NCBI RefSeq assembly: GCF_002934265.1
Contig: NZ_PTIX01000027.1
Location: forward strand, 32,280-96,279
Direction of reading: 5' to 3'
Source: Actinokineospora auranticolor
GTDB lineage: Bacteria > Actinomycetota > Actinomycetes > Mycobacteriales > Pseudonocardiaceae
DNA: 64,000 nucleotides
The notes under the pieces are model-generated. The model was not told the origin of the DNA. It worked only from the letters and a program-made list of their open reading frames with translations, and did no database searches. Made by a program: the position numbers and the translations under genes. This document shows, piece after piece, positions 15,929-26,000 of the stretch (position 1 is its first letter; the number at the start of each line of letters is the position of its first letter).

Positions 15929-17423
15929 ATCGCCCACCCTTGCCTGCGGGGTGAATGACAACAGCGTGCAGCGCGAGCCGCAAAAAAGCCCGCTTCTGCG
16001 ACAGGTCCAGCGCCACATCGGGGTCATCCGCAAACCACCGTTCTCGAATGTTCGCCGTGGTCGTCAGCGCCTGCTGCCCCGAGAGTACAAACTTTCGCTG
16101 CTCTCCTCTGAGGCGGTCGATCTCGACTTCAAGAGAGCGCACGGTCTCAAAGAAGAACCCGTCCGAGATTCCTCCAGACGCGTACTGCGTCTTTAGCGCG
16201 GACAGCCGCCTATACCTGTCGTCTAGTTGTTCCTGCCCTTCCCACTCAACATCCGTGACGTCAAACGCGGTAACCTCCTCAAGTTTGGCGAGCACGGCTT
16301 CCGTGACGAACTCATCGACCGCCGGCCCTTGGCGAGCGGTCCCCGCGCACCCTCCGTTGCACCTTGGCTGACATGAATAGTTGTGCCAAGAGTGCTTGGG
16401 TACCCAGGTGATCCGGTGACGTGTAAGGCAAAGCGACCCGTCGGCCTTGGGCTTGCCGCACCGCGCTAGGCCGGTAAGCAGGTACTTGGGTTCACGCAGG
16501 CCCAACTCTCCTGCCGTCTCACCACTAGGTCCGACAACCTTTCCCCGTCGAGCCTTGAAAATCGCGTCGATCTTCTTCCATTCTGCGGGGGTGACCAGCG
16601 CATCCCACTCCCCAACGATCGGGTTGCCCTTTTCGTCACACACAAGCTGGCCGTTGATGCTGCGATACCCGCAGATCCGAGGATTCTTCAGCACAAGCGC
16701 CAAGGTCTGCTGCTTGAATTGATTGCCCTCGGTCGTAAGGATTCCCTTCCTGCGCCATTCCAAGGTGATGGAAGCTGTTGAGCGGCCAGCAATGAAGTCT
16801 TTCGCAGCCTTATTGATAGCGCGACCGTTCACCGGATGCGCCGTGATCTTATCTTCGAGCCATCCAAACCGAGGCTTGCCACGGGGGACCTTACCCTCCG
16901 CTGCGCGGCGGCGGTGGTTGTTGCGCGCTCGCTTGCGCATCCTTCTCGACTCGGCCTTGGAGATCACAGCCCCCATGAGACCCATGGTTTCCACGTCGTC
17001 CGAGTAGAGGTCTTTCTTGCCTTGTTCATCCGCATAGACGCGACCATCATCCAAGGTGAACTCTTCAACGAATCGCTCGTAATCACCCGGACGCCGGATA
17101 AGTCGGTCCTCATGAACAACGATCACGCCTCGGATCTCAACGCCTTCTGTAGTCCTGCCGCGACGGAGCGCTACTAGCATCGTCTCGAAGTCTTTGCGCA
17201 CAACGTTGGGCTTGCTGGCGGATCGGTCGTTGTCCTCGTACTCGTAGACGACGATCCAACCGTACTTCCTGGCGTTCACCCTGTTGTCGCGATGCTGGTC
17301 CTTGACTCCGTGGCGGTCCTTCTCGTCATCCTTGCTGATCCGCGCGTACCCAGCGACCGGGATGAGTAACCCGGCCTTGATCATGTCCAACTCTTCGTCG
17401 GTCAGTGTGACGGTATTTCCCAT
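15861..17423 (-). CDS. Large serine integrase
   Basis: The 520-residue protein has the large serine recombinase plan. Residues ~20-165 form the resolvase catalytic domain: GYARISKDDEKDRHGVKDQ with nucleophile S30 and the conserved Arg in DRLIRRPGDYERF. Residues ~170-300 are the recombinase DNA-binding domain (GKPRFGW, SITLEWRRKGI, LKNPRICGYR). Residues ~300-380 are a zinc ribbon (CGKPKADGSLC ... CQPRCNGGC). A coiled-coil insert and C-terminal tail follow. It catalyses attP x attB exchange and would need a directionality factor to excise; none is visible here. GC is lower than in the host genes. The start ATG lies 13 bp from the remnant of the split host gene, so attR is immediately upstream. 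Confidence 0.93.
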   Translation of the reverse strand: MGNTVTLTDEELDMIKAGLLIPVAGYARISKDDEKDRHGVKDQHRDNRVNARKYGWIVVYEYEDNDRSASKPNVVRKDFETMLVALRRGRTTEGVEIRGVIVVHEDRLIRRPGDYERFVEEFTLDDGRVYADEQGKKDLYSDDVETMGLMGAVISKAESRRMRKRARNNHRRRAAEGKVPRGKPRFGWLEDKITAHPVNGRAINKAAKDFIAGRSTASITLEWRRKGILTTEGNQFKQQTLALVLKNPRICGYRSINGQLVCDEKGNPIVGEWDALVTPAEWKKIDAIFKARRGKVVGPSGETAGELGLREPKYLLTGLARCGKPKADGSLCLTRHRITWVPKHSWHNYSCQPRCNGGCAGTARQGPAVDEFVTEAVLAKLEEVTAFDVTDVEWEGQEQLDDRYRRLSALKTQYASGGISDGFFFETVRSLEVEIDRLRGEQRKFVLSGQQALTTTANIRERWFADDPDVALDLSQKRAFLRLALHAVVIHPAGKGGRFNPDLLELRWRKEIQVPSLAAA

Positions 17424-17445
17424 AGAACACTTCTATCACCTGGTG
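17424..17445. other. attR: prophage-host junction
   Basis: The host monooxygenase-like frame reads TAC TTC GTC TAC ACC AGG (through 17439) and then meets TGATAG and integrase leader sequence. Relatives normally continue Tyr-Phe-Val-x-Thr-x-Trp-Glu, so the crossover falls at or just after ACCAGGTG. The core dinucleotide cannot be fixed without attL or an empty-site relative. Confidence 0.7.
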
Positions 17446-17606
17446 TAGACGAAGTACCTGGTCTCGCCCCCGGTCGGGCGCAGCAGCTCGAAGCCGAGGA
17501 AGCCGGGCTCGCCCTCCACGGCACCGAGGCGCGCGGCGAAGCGCCGCTCCAGCTCTGGGCCCGCGCCCTCGGGGACCTCGATCGCGTTGATCTTCACGAC
17601 AGCCAT
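17436..17606 (-). pseudogene. Antibiotic biosynthesis monooxygenase-like gene, truncated by the prophage
   Basis: The frame MAVVKINAIEVPEGAGPELE...GEPGFLGFELLRPTGGETRYFVYTR is the N-terminal half of an Abm/HmoA-type dimeric ferredoxin-like monooxygenase (normally about 100 residues). Residues 1-56 include the first strand, helix and the PGFLGFELLRP strand; the RYFVxTxWE motif is cut after Arg and a TGA at 17436-17438 follows. The missing half should lie at attL, outside the window. The start ATG 17606 is 9 bp after the stop of the M1 peptidase gene, so the two were probably co-transcribed. With half of the beta-barrel gone the product is unlikely to fold. Confidence 0.8.
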
Positions 17607-17615
17607 GCCGCCAGG

Positions 17616-19070
17616 TTACTTGCGCAGCGTGCCCGGGTAGCGGAACTGGTCGGCCGGTTTGCCCGGTTGGTGGAACCACGCGTCGAGGAACGGGGTCAGG
17701 TCCTGCTCGGCGATGCGGTTGACCATGGCCTCGAAATCCGCCCAGCCCGCGTTGCCGTCGCGGTGGGTGGCGGCCCACTCGCGCAGCAGGCGGGTGAACT
17801 TCTCCTCGCCCAGCTGCCTGCGCAGCGCGTGCACGGCCAGCTGGCCCTTGTCGTAGACGGCGGTGAACTCGTTGCCGGGTCCCATGTCGACCAGCGGGCG
17901 GTTCCAGAACGGGTCCTTGGCGCGGGTCGCGACGGCGCGGAAGCGGTCGTCGAGGTTCGTGCCGTTGTGCTCCAGCCACAGCCACTGCGCGTACGAGGCC
18001 AGGCACTCGTTGAGGCAGATGTCGGACCAGCGGGTCAGGGACACGCTGTCGCCGAACCACTGGTGGGCCTGCTCGTGCACGATGACGTCCAGCTCGGCCC
18101 ACTGCGCGTAGATCGGGCGGGTCTGGGTCTCCAGGGAGAAGCCGATGCTCTCGTTGACGAAGATGCCGCCCGCCGCGCTCTGCGGGTACGGGCCGAACCA
18201 GGTCGACAGGAACGCCAGCACCTCGGGCAGCCGGGCCTCGATCTGCTTCTTGCCCTCCGCGCCCGGTGCGTAGGCGTCGACCACCGGGGTGCCGTCGGGC
18301 AGTTGGGAGCGCTCGATGGTCCACTTGTCGATGCCGACCGTGGTCAGGTACGGCGCGACGCGGGTGGGCTCCTCCCAGGTGAACGTCGTCCACCCGCCGC
18401 TCGACGACGGCGGCTGCTCGCGGCCGTTCGAGATCACGCTCCAGCCGTCCGGCACCCGGGCGGTCAGCCGGAAAGTGGCCTTGTCCAGGGGGTGATCGTT
18501 GACCGGGTACCAGGAGCTGGCCGAGTGCGGCTCCCCGGCGGCGAACGCGCCACCCGACTTGGCGATCTGCCAGCCGCTCGGGCCCAGCGCCGCGTCGCCG
18601 CGGGCCGTGGGTTCGCCCGCGTAGGTCACGCGGGTGCGGAACCGCGCGCCGGACCGCACGACCGCGGCCGGGGTGATCACCAGCTCGCGATCGCCCGTGC
18701 GGGTGAACTCCGCCGGGGCGCCGTCGACCTCCACAGCGGACACGACCAGGCCGGAGAGGTCGAGGTTGTACTGGCTCAGGTCCGCCGACGCCGTGGCCGT
18801 CACCGTCGTGTCGCCGTCGAGGTGCTTGGTGGCGGGGTCGTAGGAGATGCCGACGTCGTAGGCGAGGACGTCGTAGCCGCCGTTGCCGTCGTCCGGGTAG
18901 TACGGGTCGCCGATCCCCGCCGCGCCGGCCACCGAGATCGGCGACTGCGCCGGGGACTTCCCCGGCGACCCGCCCGGGGCCTCCTTGGGCGTCCCCGGCT
19001 CCGCGGTGTCCGTGCAGGCGGTGAACGCCAACGCGGCCACCAGCACGAGTACGACTCGGACGCGGGGCAT
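17616..19070 (-). CDS. M1-family aminopeptidase lipoprotein
   Basis: From ATG 19070 the product is 484 residues. The N-terminus MPRVRVVLVLVAALAFTAC is a lipoprotein signal with the lipid-accepting cysteine at 19, followed by a Pro/Gly-rich linker. The body is a gluzincin peptidase: GGIFVNESIGFSLE stands for the GAMEN-type substrate motif, then HEQAH (H332, E333, H336) and NE with E355, completing HEXXH-X18-E for zinc. It should trim peptides at the outside face of the membrane. At 484 residues it lacks the large C-terminal helical domain of PepN and matches the short actinobacterial M1 form. A hydrolase gene diverges from it. Confidence 0.88.
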   Translation of the reverse strand: MPRVRVVLVLVAALAFTACTDTAEPGTPKEAPGGSPGKSPAQSPISVAGAAGIGDPYYPDDGNGGYDVLAYDVGISYDPATKHLDGDTTVTATASADLSQYNLDLSGLVVSAVEVDGAPAEFTRTGDRELVITPAAVVRSGARFRTRVTYAGEPTARGDAALGPSGWQIAKSGGAFAAGEPHSASSWYPVNDHPLDKATFRLTARVPDGWSVISNGREQPPSSSGGWTTFTWEEPTRVAPYLTTVGIDKWTIERSQLPDGTPVVDAYAPGAEGKKQIEARLPEVLAFLSTWFGPYPQSAAGGIFVNESIGFSLETQTRPIYAQWAELDVIVHEQAHQWFGDSVSLTRWSDICLNECLASYAQWLWLEHNGTNLDDRFRAVATRAKDPFWNRPLVDMGPGNEFTAVYDKGQLAVHALRRQLGEEKFTRLLREWAATHRDGNAGWADFEAMVNRIAEQDLTPFLDAWFHQPGKPADQFRYPGTLRK

Positions 19071-19157
19071 CGCGGCACTCCAGACGGCTCGGGGGTTCGC
19101 CAGACCATCATGGCGGCTGGGCCGTACCGCCGCTGTTGGCTCGGGCAAACTCGCCCC

Positions 19158-19910
19158 ATGCCGCACCTGACCCACTTCGGCGGGGACGGACCGCCGATCC
19201 TGCTGCTGCACGCCCTGATGGGCCGGGCGAGCACGTGGTGGCCGGTCGCCCCCTGGCTCACCGCCTACGGCCGCGCCGTCGGCTTCGACGCGCGCGGCCA
19301 CGGCCGCAGCCCCCACCGCGGCGGGACCTGGCGCACCCCGGACTTCGTCGCCGACGCCGCCGCGGCGGCCCGCGGGTTCGCCGAGCCGACCGTCGTCATC
19401 GGACATTCCATGGGCGGCCTGCACGCCCTGGCCCTGGCCGCCGACCACCCGGACCTCGTGCGCGGAATCGTCATCGAGGACACGGGCGTCGACTTGCGCG
19501 GACGCACGGTCGAAGACTGGCGCGCGCTATTCGACGCGTGGCCGGTGCCATTCCCGTCACTACGACACGTGCGCGAGTTCTTCGGCCCAGCCGGGGACTA
19601 CTTCGCGGAGTGCGTGGAGGAACGGGAGGACGGCTACCACTTCCTCGCGCCGCCGCAGGAGTTGTTCGGCATCGCCCAGGAGTGGGGCGAGCGGTCCTAT
19701 TGGGACGTGGTGGACCGGGTGCGGTGCCCGGTCCTGGTGGTGGAAGCCGAGCACACGGTGATGCCCGCCGGGCAGCAGGCGGAGATCGCCCGGCGCACCG
19801 GCGGGACGCACGTGGTGGTCCCGGGCAGCGGCCACCTCGTGCACGAATCGGCGGAAAGCGGATATCGGGGCGCGGTGGAGGCATTCCTGTCGGCGCTGTT
19901 GGGCCGTTGA
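19158..19910 (+). CDS. Alpha/beta hydrolase
   Basis: The 250-residue protein starts at ATG 19158 and shows the alpha/beta hydrolase fold in order: HALMGRASTWWPVAPWL (oxyanion loop region), FDARGHGRSP, the nucleophile elbow GHSMGG, a cap domain (~120-185), VVEAEHTVMP (acid residue region) and the catalytic histidine in GSGHLVHE. The triad is complete. No signal peptide is present. The substrate is unknown; the closest style is that of small esterases and peroxidase-like hydrolases. It diverges from the M1 peptidase, with 87 bp between the starts. Confidence 0.85.
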   Translation: MPHLTHFGGDGPPILLLHALMGRASTWWPVAPWLTAYGRAVGFDARGHGRSPHRGGTWRTPDFVADAAAAARGFAEPTVVIGHSMGGLHALALAADHPDLVRGIVIEDTGVDLRGRTVEDWRALFDAWPVPFPSLRHVREFFGPAGDYFAECVEEREDGYHFLAPPQELFGIAQEWGERSYWDVVDRVRCPVLVVEAEHTVMPAGQQAEIARRTGGTHVVVPGSGHLVHESAESGYRGAVEAFLSALLGR

Positions 19911-20088
19911 CGAAAAGGCGCCGGCGGTACCGTTGCGGGTATGGACACAGCCGCCTGACAGGGACCTCCCAGGGAAGTGCTGGGCCATCCCGCGCCGATC
20001 CGGCAATTCGCCACCCGGACGAATCACACAGTGGACGGAAGTGCCGTTGCGCGCGCGGCGGAATCGGCCGCGCCGTATTGGCCGTGAC

Positions 20089-21120
20089 CTAGTCCGGTAG
20101 GGCGACCTCGGCGAAGAGGGCGTTGTGGTCGCTGCCCGGCAGGTCGTACACGGCGGCGTTGGGGACGGCGATCCGGCGGTCCACGAGGATGTGGTCGATG
20201 GTGACCGGCGGTCCGAAGTCGCTGAGCGACGACCAGGTGGGCCGCATCCCCTCCCCCGCCTTCTCCGCCCCGTCGTCGTAGCCGCGGGCCATGAAGGACG
20301 TCAGGGCGTTGTGGTCGAGGGTCGCGTTGAAGTCGCCCGCCAGGATGCGGGGGCGGCCGTCCGAGTCCGGGTTGGGCAGGGACGCCAGTTCGCGCTGCCA
20401 CGTCTTCCGGTCGGTGTCGCTGTTGACCGGCGGCACGATGTGGACCGCCACGACCTCGATGTCGACCGGCCCGGAGAGGTCCAGCACCGCCGCCGGGTTC
20501 TCCAGCACCGTGTTCTCCACCAGCACGATCTGTCGCAAAGGGACCTTCGCCAGGATCCCGCTGCCGCTCGCCCCGCCCATGGGCCGCACCACGCGGTAGG
20601 GCAGCAGTCTGTCCACTCCGGCCGCGTCGAGGGCGTCGAGGGCGGCCGGGGTCAGTTCCTGCAAGAAGAGGACCTCGGTCCGGGTGTCACGCACCAGGTT
20701 GACCAGGGTCTGCGGATCCGCCTTGCCCAGCATCAGGTTGGCGGTCAACACCCGCAGGTGCTGCCCCTGCGGCATCGGGTCGCCGTCCGGGAGGATCCGG
20801 GGCAGCAGCAGGACACCGAGGGACAACGACGCGACCAGGCCGATCAGGGTCAGGGACCGGCGGCGCAGCAGCAGGCAGACCAGGGTCACCAGCAGGCCGA
20901 AGCCCGCCGCGTACGGGGTCAGCGACAGCGCGGCCACGGTCAGGTTGTTGCCGTCGATCCCACCCAATCGGAGGACCCCGAGCGCCAGTACCGGGAGCAG
21001 CAGGAACGCCAGGAACACAGTCACGCCGCGGCGGCGCCGGGGCTTGCCCGGCTGCTCCTGCGCCTGGTCCTCGTAGGCGATCGTCGACTCAGCCACGCCG
21101 TTCGTTCCCCCGCTGGTCAT
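20089..21120 (-). CDS. Membrane-anchored endonuclease/exonuclease/phosphatase family protein
   Basis: The 343-residue protein has a cytoplasmic basic N-terminus, three hydrophobic segments (about residues 33-52, 61-84 and 90-108), then an EEP catalytic domain: LRVLTANLMLGKAD, EVLFLQELTP, SGSGILAKVPL, GDFNATLDHNAL and a terminal GSDHNALFAEV. These contain the Asn, Glu, Asp-Asn and Asp-His pairs that bind Mg2+ in this fold. The domain would face outside the cell. Substrates of this membrane subset are not established. It is preceded by a 140-bp gap and diverges from the ABC transporter operon. Confidence 0.85.
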   Translation of the reverse strand: MTSGGTNGVAESTIAYEDQAQEQPGKPRRRRGVTVFLAFLLLPVLALGVLRLGGIDGNNLTVAALSLTPYAAGFGLLVTLVCLLLRRRSLTLIGLVASLSLGVLLLPRILPDGDPMPQGQHLRVLTANLMLGKADPQTLVNLVRDTRTEVLFLQELTPAALDALDAAGVDRLLPYRVVRPMGGASGSGILAKVPLRQIVLVENTVLENPAAVLDLSGPVDIEVVAVHIVPPVNSDTDRKTWQRELASLPNPDSDGRPRILAGDFNATLDHNALTSFMARGYDDGAEKAGEGMRPTWSSLSDFGPPVTIDHILVDRRIAVPNAAVYDLPGSDHNALFAEVALPD

Positions 21121-21261
21121 CGGCCATGGTCACAGGATGCCTGACATCGCTGTCGGCCGTCGGGCAACGCCTGTCAACCGCCGTCCGGGGCTGACAGCGG
21201 GCTGTGCTGGTGCTGACAGCGCGCCGCGCGAACCTCGGTACCGAACAAGGAGGGGGCGAAG

Positions 21262-22221
21262 ATGTCCTACGCAATCGAGGCCGAGGGGCTGGTCAAGCGC
21301 TTCGGATCCACGGTCGCCCTGAACGGGGTCGACCTCGCCGTCCCGACCGGCAAGGTGCTGGGGGTCCTCGGACCCAACGGGGCGGGCAAGACCACGGCCG
21401 TGCGGGTGCTGGCCACCCTGCTGCGCGCCGACGAGGGGTGGGCGCGCGTCGGGGGGTACGACGTGGCCACCCAGCAGAACTCCGTGCGCAGCCTGATCGG
21501 GCTCACCGGCCAGTACGCGTCGATCGACGAGGACCTGTCCGGCACCGAGAACCTGGTGCTGCTGGGCAAGCTGCTCGGCCTGTCCAAGGCGAACGCCAAG
21601 GCGCGGGCCGCCGAGCTGCTGGCGAAGTTCGAGCTGACCGACGCCGCGGGCCGGGCCATCAAGACCTACTCCGGCGGCATGCGCCGCCGCGCGGACCTCG
21701 CGGCCAGCCTGGTCGGCAGGCCCGACGTGCTGTACTTGGACGAGCCGACCACCGGCCTCGACCCGCACAGCCGCAACGAGGTGTGGTCCACGGTGCGCGG
21801 CCTGGTCGACGACGGCGTGACCGTGCTGCTGACCACCCAGTACCTCGAAGAGGCCGACCAGCTGGCCGACCTGATCACCGTGATCGACCACGGCAAGGTC
21901 ATCGCCTCGGGCTCCCCGCACGAGCTCAAGCGCCGCACCGGCGGCCAGAGCCTGCAGGTCCGGCCCACCGTGGCCGCCGACACCGCCGCGGTCGCCACCA
22001 TCCTGCGCGACCTGACCGGCACCGAGCCGCAGGTCGACGCGGACGCGGGCCTGCTGTCCACCGCCGTGGACAACCCGCTGCTGCTCTCCGCGCTGGTGCG
22101 CAAGCTCGACGAGGCGGGCATCACCGCCGACGAGCTCGGTCTGCGCCTGCCCAGCCTCGACGAGGTGTTCCTGTCCCTCACCGGGCGCACCACCCCGATC
22201 CCCGAAGGGAGCCCGGCATGA
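21262..22221 (+). CDS. ABC transporter ATP-binding protein (DrrA type)
   Basis: The 319-residue protein starts at ATG 21262 after AAGGAGGGGG. It has Walker A GPNGAGKTT, Q-loop GLTGQYASID, signature YSGGMRRR, Walker B VLYLDEPTTGLD and the switch region with TTQYLEEADQLAD. The ~95-residue C-terminal extension (LQVRPTVAADTAAVATIL...LPSLDEVFLSLTG) is characteristic of the DrrA/daunorubicin-resistance family. It pairs with the permease that overlaps it by ATGA. The role is export of a hydrophobic compound, perhaps a self-made or foreign antibiotic. The SARP regulator gene next door is a plausible controller. Confidence 0.92.
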   Translation: MSYAIEAEGLVKRFGSTVALNGVDLAVPTGKVLGVLGPNGAGKTTAVRVLATLLRADEGWARVGGYDVATQQNSVRSLIGLTGQYASIDEDLSGTENLVLLGKLLGLSKANAKARAAELLAKFELTDAAGRAIKTYSGGMRRRADLAASLVGRPDVLYLDEPTTGLDPHSRNEVWSTVRGLVDDGVTVLLTTQYLEEADQLADLITVIDHGKVIASGSPHELKRRTGGQSLQVRPTVAADTAAVATILRDLTGTEPQVDADAGLLSTAVDNPLLLSALVRKLDEAGITADELGLRLPSLDEVFLSLTGRTTPIPEGSPA

Positions 22222-23021
22222 CCGCCGCCGTCCTGCCCCGGCCAACGGCCACCGTCGGCCTTTCCGAGACCCTGCGCCACAGCTTCGCGCTCGCGGGCCG
22301 CGCGGTCACCAAGGTCCGCAAGAACCCCGAGTCGCTGCTGGACGTCACGCTCCAGCCGATCATCTTCCTGGTGCTGTTCGTCTACCTCTTCGGCGGCGCC
22401 GTCGGCGGCAGCACCGACGCCTACCTGCAGGTGCTGCTGCCCGGCCTGATGGTGCAGAACATCGTCTTCGCCAGCCTCGGCACCGGCATGGCGCTCAACA
22501 CCGACATCACCAAGGGCATGTTCGACCGGTTCCGCAGCATGCCGATCGCCCGGTCGGCGCCGCTGATCGGCGCGGTGCTCGGCGACATCGTGCGGTTCGT
22601 GGTCACGCTGACCGTGCTGTTCGTGTTCGCCACGATCATGGGCTTCCGGGTGCAGACCGACCCGGGCCGCTTCCTGATCGCGGTCGTGCTGCTGATCGCC
22701 TTCGGCCTGTGCCTGTGCTGGGTGTCGGTCTGGGTGGGCATGCTGGTCAAGAGCCCGCAGGCGGTGCCCGGCACGCTGGTGGCCTTCATGTTCCCGCTGA
22801 CCTTCGGCAGCAACGCCTTCGTGCCCGCCGACACCCTGCCGGGCTGGCTCAAGGCCTGGGTCGACATCAACCCGGTCACCCACCTCACCGACGCGGGCCG
22901 CGGCCTGCTGCTCGGCGGCGAGTGGGTCGGCTCCGCGGCCATCGCGTTCGCGTGGGCGATCGGCATCGCCGCGGTGTTCCTGCCGCTGGCCCTGCGCGGC
23001 TACCGCAAGCGCCTCGGCTGA
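22218..23021 (+). CDS. ABC-2 type permease (DrrB type)
   Basis: The 267-residue permease starts at ATG 22218 within the stop of the ATPase gene. An N-terminal cytoplasmic amphipathic stretch (LSETLRHSFALAGRAVTKVRKNPESLLDVTLQP) precedes six membrane segments, the layout of ABC-2 exporters of the DrrB family. The conserved tail WLKAWVDINPVTHLTDAGRGLLLGG is present. Two copies probably assemble with two DrrA-like subunits. It ends 20 bp before a bidirectional terminator. Confidence 0.9.
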   Translation: MTAAVLPRPTATVGLSETLRHSFALAGRAVTKVRKNPESLLDVTLQPIIFLVLFVYLFGGAVGGSTDAYLQVLLPGLMVQNIVFASLGTGMALNTDITKGMFDRFRSMPIARSAPLIGAVLGDIVRFVVTLTVLFVFATIMGFRVQTDPGRFLIAVVLLIAFGLCLCWVSVWVGMLVKSPQAVPGTLVAFMFPLTFGSNAFVPADTLPGWLKAWVDINPVTHLTDAGRGLLLGGEWVGSAAIAFAWAIGIAAVFLPLALRGYRKRLG

Positions 23022-23040
23022 CCCACCTCCAGGGGGAGCC

Positions 23041-23079
23041 GACGGCCCCGTCCACCCGCACCGGGTGGACGGGGCCGTC
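23041..23079. terminator. Bidirectional terminator between convergent genes
   Basis: An 18-bp perfect stem (23041-23058 with 23062-23079) with a 3-nt CAC loop lies between the ABC permease (+) and the regulator (-). It has no T-run on either side but is long and GC-rich. Confidence 0.8.
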
Positions 23080-23085
23080 GGCGTC

Positions 23086-26000
23086 TCAGCGCCCCAGGAC
23101 CCGCTTGAGCTCCTCGAACGCGGCGGCCTGCCCCAGCGCCAAGCCGGACTCGTAGCCCGCGACCCGGCCGTCGACCCCGAGCACCTCGTCCAGTTTGGCG
23201 CGCAGCTCGGCCAGCTCCGGGCTGCCCAGGTCGGGCTCGCCGCGCACGGCGGCGGCGACCCCGAGCATCCGGGCGGCGGCGACCGCGTCGCCCCGGCCCG
23301 CCAGGACCAGCGCGGCCACCTCGCCGATGGCCCCGAAGTGCGGCATGTCCGGGATGTCGGCCAGCCCGTCGAGCGCCTCGCCCATCGCGGCGAAGGCGGC
23401 GTCGTGGTCGCCCGCCGCCTGGGCCAGCTGGGCGCGGACGGTGCCGAACATCGACTGCCAGTGCCCGTTGTGCCCGGGCGCGTCGCGCAGCCACCGGTCG
23501 GCGACGGCGAAGTGCTCGCGCGCGGCGGCCAGGTTGCCGCGCAGCCGCTCGGCGGTCGCCAGCCAGGCCAGCAGCAGCGCCTGGGTCTCCTCGCTGCCGC
23601 GCTCGCGGGCCAGCGCCAGCGCGGACTCCAGGGTCCGCACCGCCAGGTCCACGTCACCCGCGCGGCCCTGCTGGATCGCCAGCCTGCCCATCAACCCCGG
23701 CAGCTCGTCGGCCGCGCCCAGCTCCGCGACCAGCCGCACCGCCTCCTCGGTGGCCGCGACCGCGCCGGTCAGGTCGCCCCGCAGCGCCCGCCGCTCGGAC
23801 ACCTGGCCGATCGCCATCGCCTGGCCCCAGCGGTCGCCCAGCTCGCGGAACAGCACCAGCGCCAGCTCGGCGTCGGCCTCCGCCTCGGCCAGGTCGCCCT
23901 GGTTCTCCAGGAGGAACGCGCTGCCCAGCCGGGCCAGCCCGCGCACCCACGGGTCCGGGTGCTCGGCGCTGCGCCGCAGCCCGGCCAGCGCCTCGTCGAC
24001 CGCGCCGCTGAACGCGGCCAGCATCGGCTCCAGCATCGCCATGATCGGGTAGTGCGCGATGGCGTCGGTGTCGACCAGCTCCTTGCGCACCTCCCGGATG
24101 ACCTCGCGGTCCGGCAGGCCGCCCCCGGCGTGCGCGAACACGGCCAGCGCGCGCAGGGCGGCCCGGGCGTGCGCGGGGGCCGGGCCTGCGACCTCGACCA
24201 CCTCGGCGATCATGTTCATGGCCTCGCGGTGGCTGCCGCTGACCATCCAGAACCAGCCGGAGCTGACCGCGAGCCGGTGCGCGACGTCCGCGTCGCGCGC
24301 GGCGATGGCGTAGCGCAGGGCGGCGAGCAGGTTCTCGTGGTCGGCCAGCAGCCGGGCCAGCCACCGCACCTGCTCCGCGCCGCGCAGGTACGGCTCGGCC
24401 TCGGCCAGCAGGTCGAGGAAGTACGCGCAGTAGCCCGCCCGCACCCGGTCGCCGTCGCCGTACTCGGTCAGCCGCTCGGCCGCGTAGGCGCGGACGGTCT
24501 CCAGCATCCGGTACCGGACCCGGCCGTCGCGGCCCTCGTCGGCCACCACGATCGACTTCTCCACCAGCGTGGCCAGCACGTAGACCACGTCCTCGGCGGG
24601 CAGCGACTCGCCGTCCTCGGCGGCCACCGCGGTGATCGCGGCCAGGTCGGCGGGGGCCGGGAACACCGACAGTCGGGTGGCCACCAGCCGCTCCGGCTTC
24701 TCCAGCAGGTCCCAGCTCCACTCGACCACCGCGCGCAGCGTGCGGTGCCGGGGCAGGGCGGTGCGGTTGCCGCCGGTGAGCAGCCGGAAGCGGTCGTCGA
24801 GCCGCTCGGCGACCTGGCCGACGGTCATCGACCGCAGCCGGGCGGCGGCCAGCTCCAGGGCCAGCGGCAGCCCGTCGAGCCTGCGGCAGATCTCGCCGAC
24901 GGCACCCGCGTTGGCGGCGTCGACCTCGAAGCCGGGGCTGGCCGAGCGGGCCCGGTCGGTGAACAGCCGCACCGCGTCCGCGGCGGCGACCTCGCCCGCC
25001 TCGGCGTTCTCCGCGGGCAGGCCGAGCGGGCCCAGCGGGTAGACGACCTCGCCGGTGATGGCCAGCGGCTCGCGGCTGGTGGCCAGCACCCGCAGCCGGG
25101 GGCAGCCCGCGAGCAGCAGGTCGGCGAGCAGGGCGGCGGCGGTGATCAGGTGCTCGCAGTTGTCCAGCACCAGCACGCCGCGCTGGCCGCCCAGCACCTC
25201 CACCAGCCGGTCGACGCCGGTGCTGGGCCGCGGCCCGGTGGCGGTGTGGTTCTCCATCAGCCGGATCTCGCGGACGCCGAGCGCGGACAGCGTCGCGACC
25301 GGCACGTCCTCGGCGGAGCGCACACCGGCCAGCTCGACGAACCAGGTGACCTCGTCGAGCCCGGCCACGACCTCGCGCGACAGCCGGGTCTTGCCCGCGC
25401 CACCCGGGCCGACCAGGGTGACCAGCCGGGCCTCCCCGAGGCTGCGGGTCACCTCGCGCAGCTCGGCGTGGCGGCCGACGAAGCTGGTCAGCGCGGCGTT
25501 CACGGCCCGGCGCGGGGCCGGTGCGGGCTCGATGTCGCCGCGCAGCACGGCGAGGTGCAGGTCGCGGAGTTCGGGGGACGGCTCGACGCCGAGCTGGTCG
25601 TCGAGCACCTGGCGGACGCGCTCGTACGCGGCGAGCGCGTCGGCCTGCCTGCCCGCGAGAAACAGCGCGCGCACGAGCAGCGCGGACAGCCGCTCCCGCA
25701 GCGGGTGCTCGGCGACCAGGGTGCGCAGCTCGGGGATGACCTCGACGTGCCTGCCCGCGCGGACGTCGGACTCCAGCAGGTCCTCGACGGCGGCGGCCTT
25801 GAGCTCGGCCAGGCGGTCGATGGCGGCGGCCGCGAACGGGGCGTCCTCGGTGCCCGACAGCGGCGGCCCCTGCCAGAGCGCGAGCGCCGCGCGCAGCGTC
25901 TTGGCGGCCTCGGGGAAGCGGCCGTCCCGCAGCGCGGCGCGGCCCTCGGCGGCGAGGCGTTCGAAGCGGTGCGCGTCGACGTCGTCGGGGTCGAGGACCA

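Noticed and set aside
17667..19910. 747-codon + strand frame through the M1 peptidase into the hydrolase gene
   Set aside because: The first part is antisense to a peptidase with complete HEXXH motifs; only the last 250 codons from ATG 19158 are a gene.
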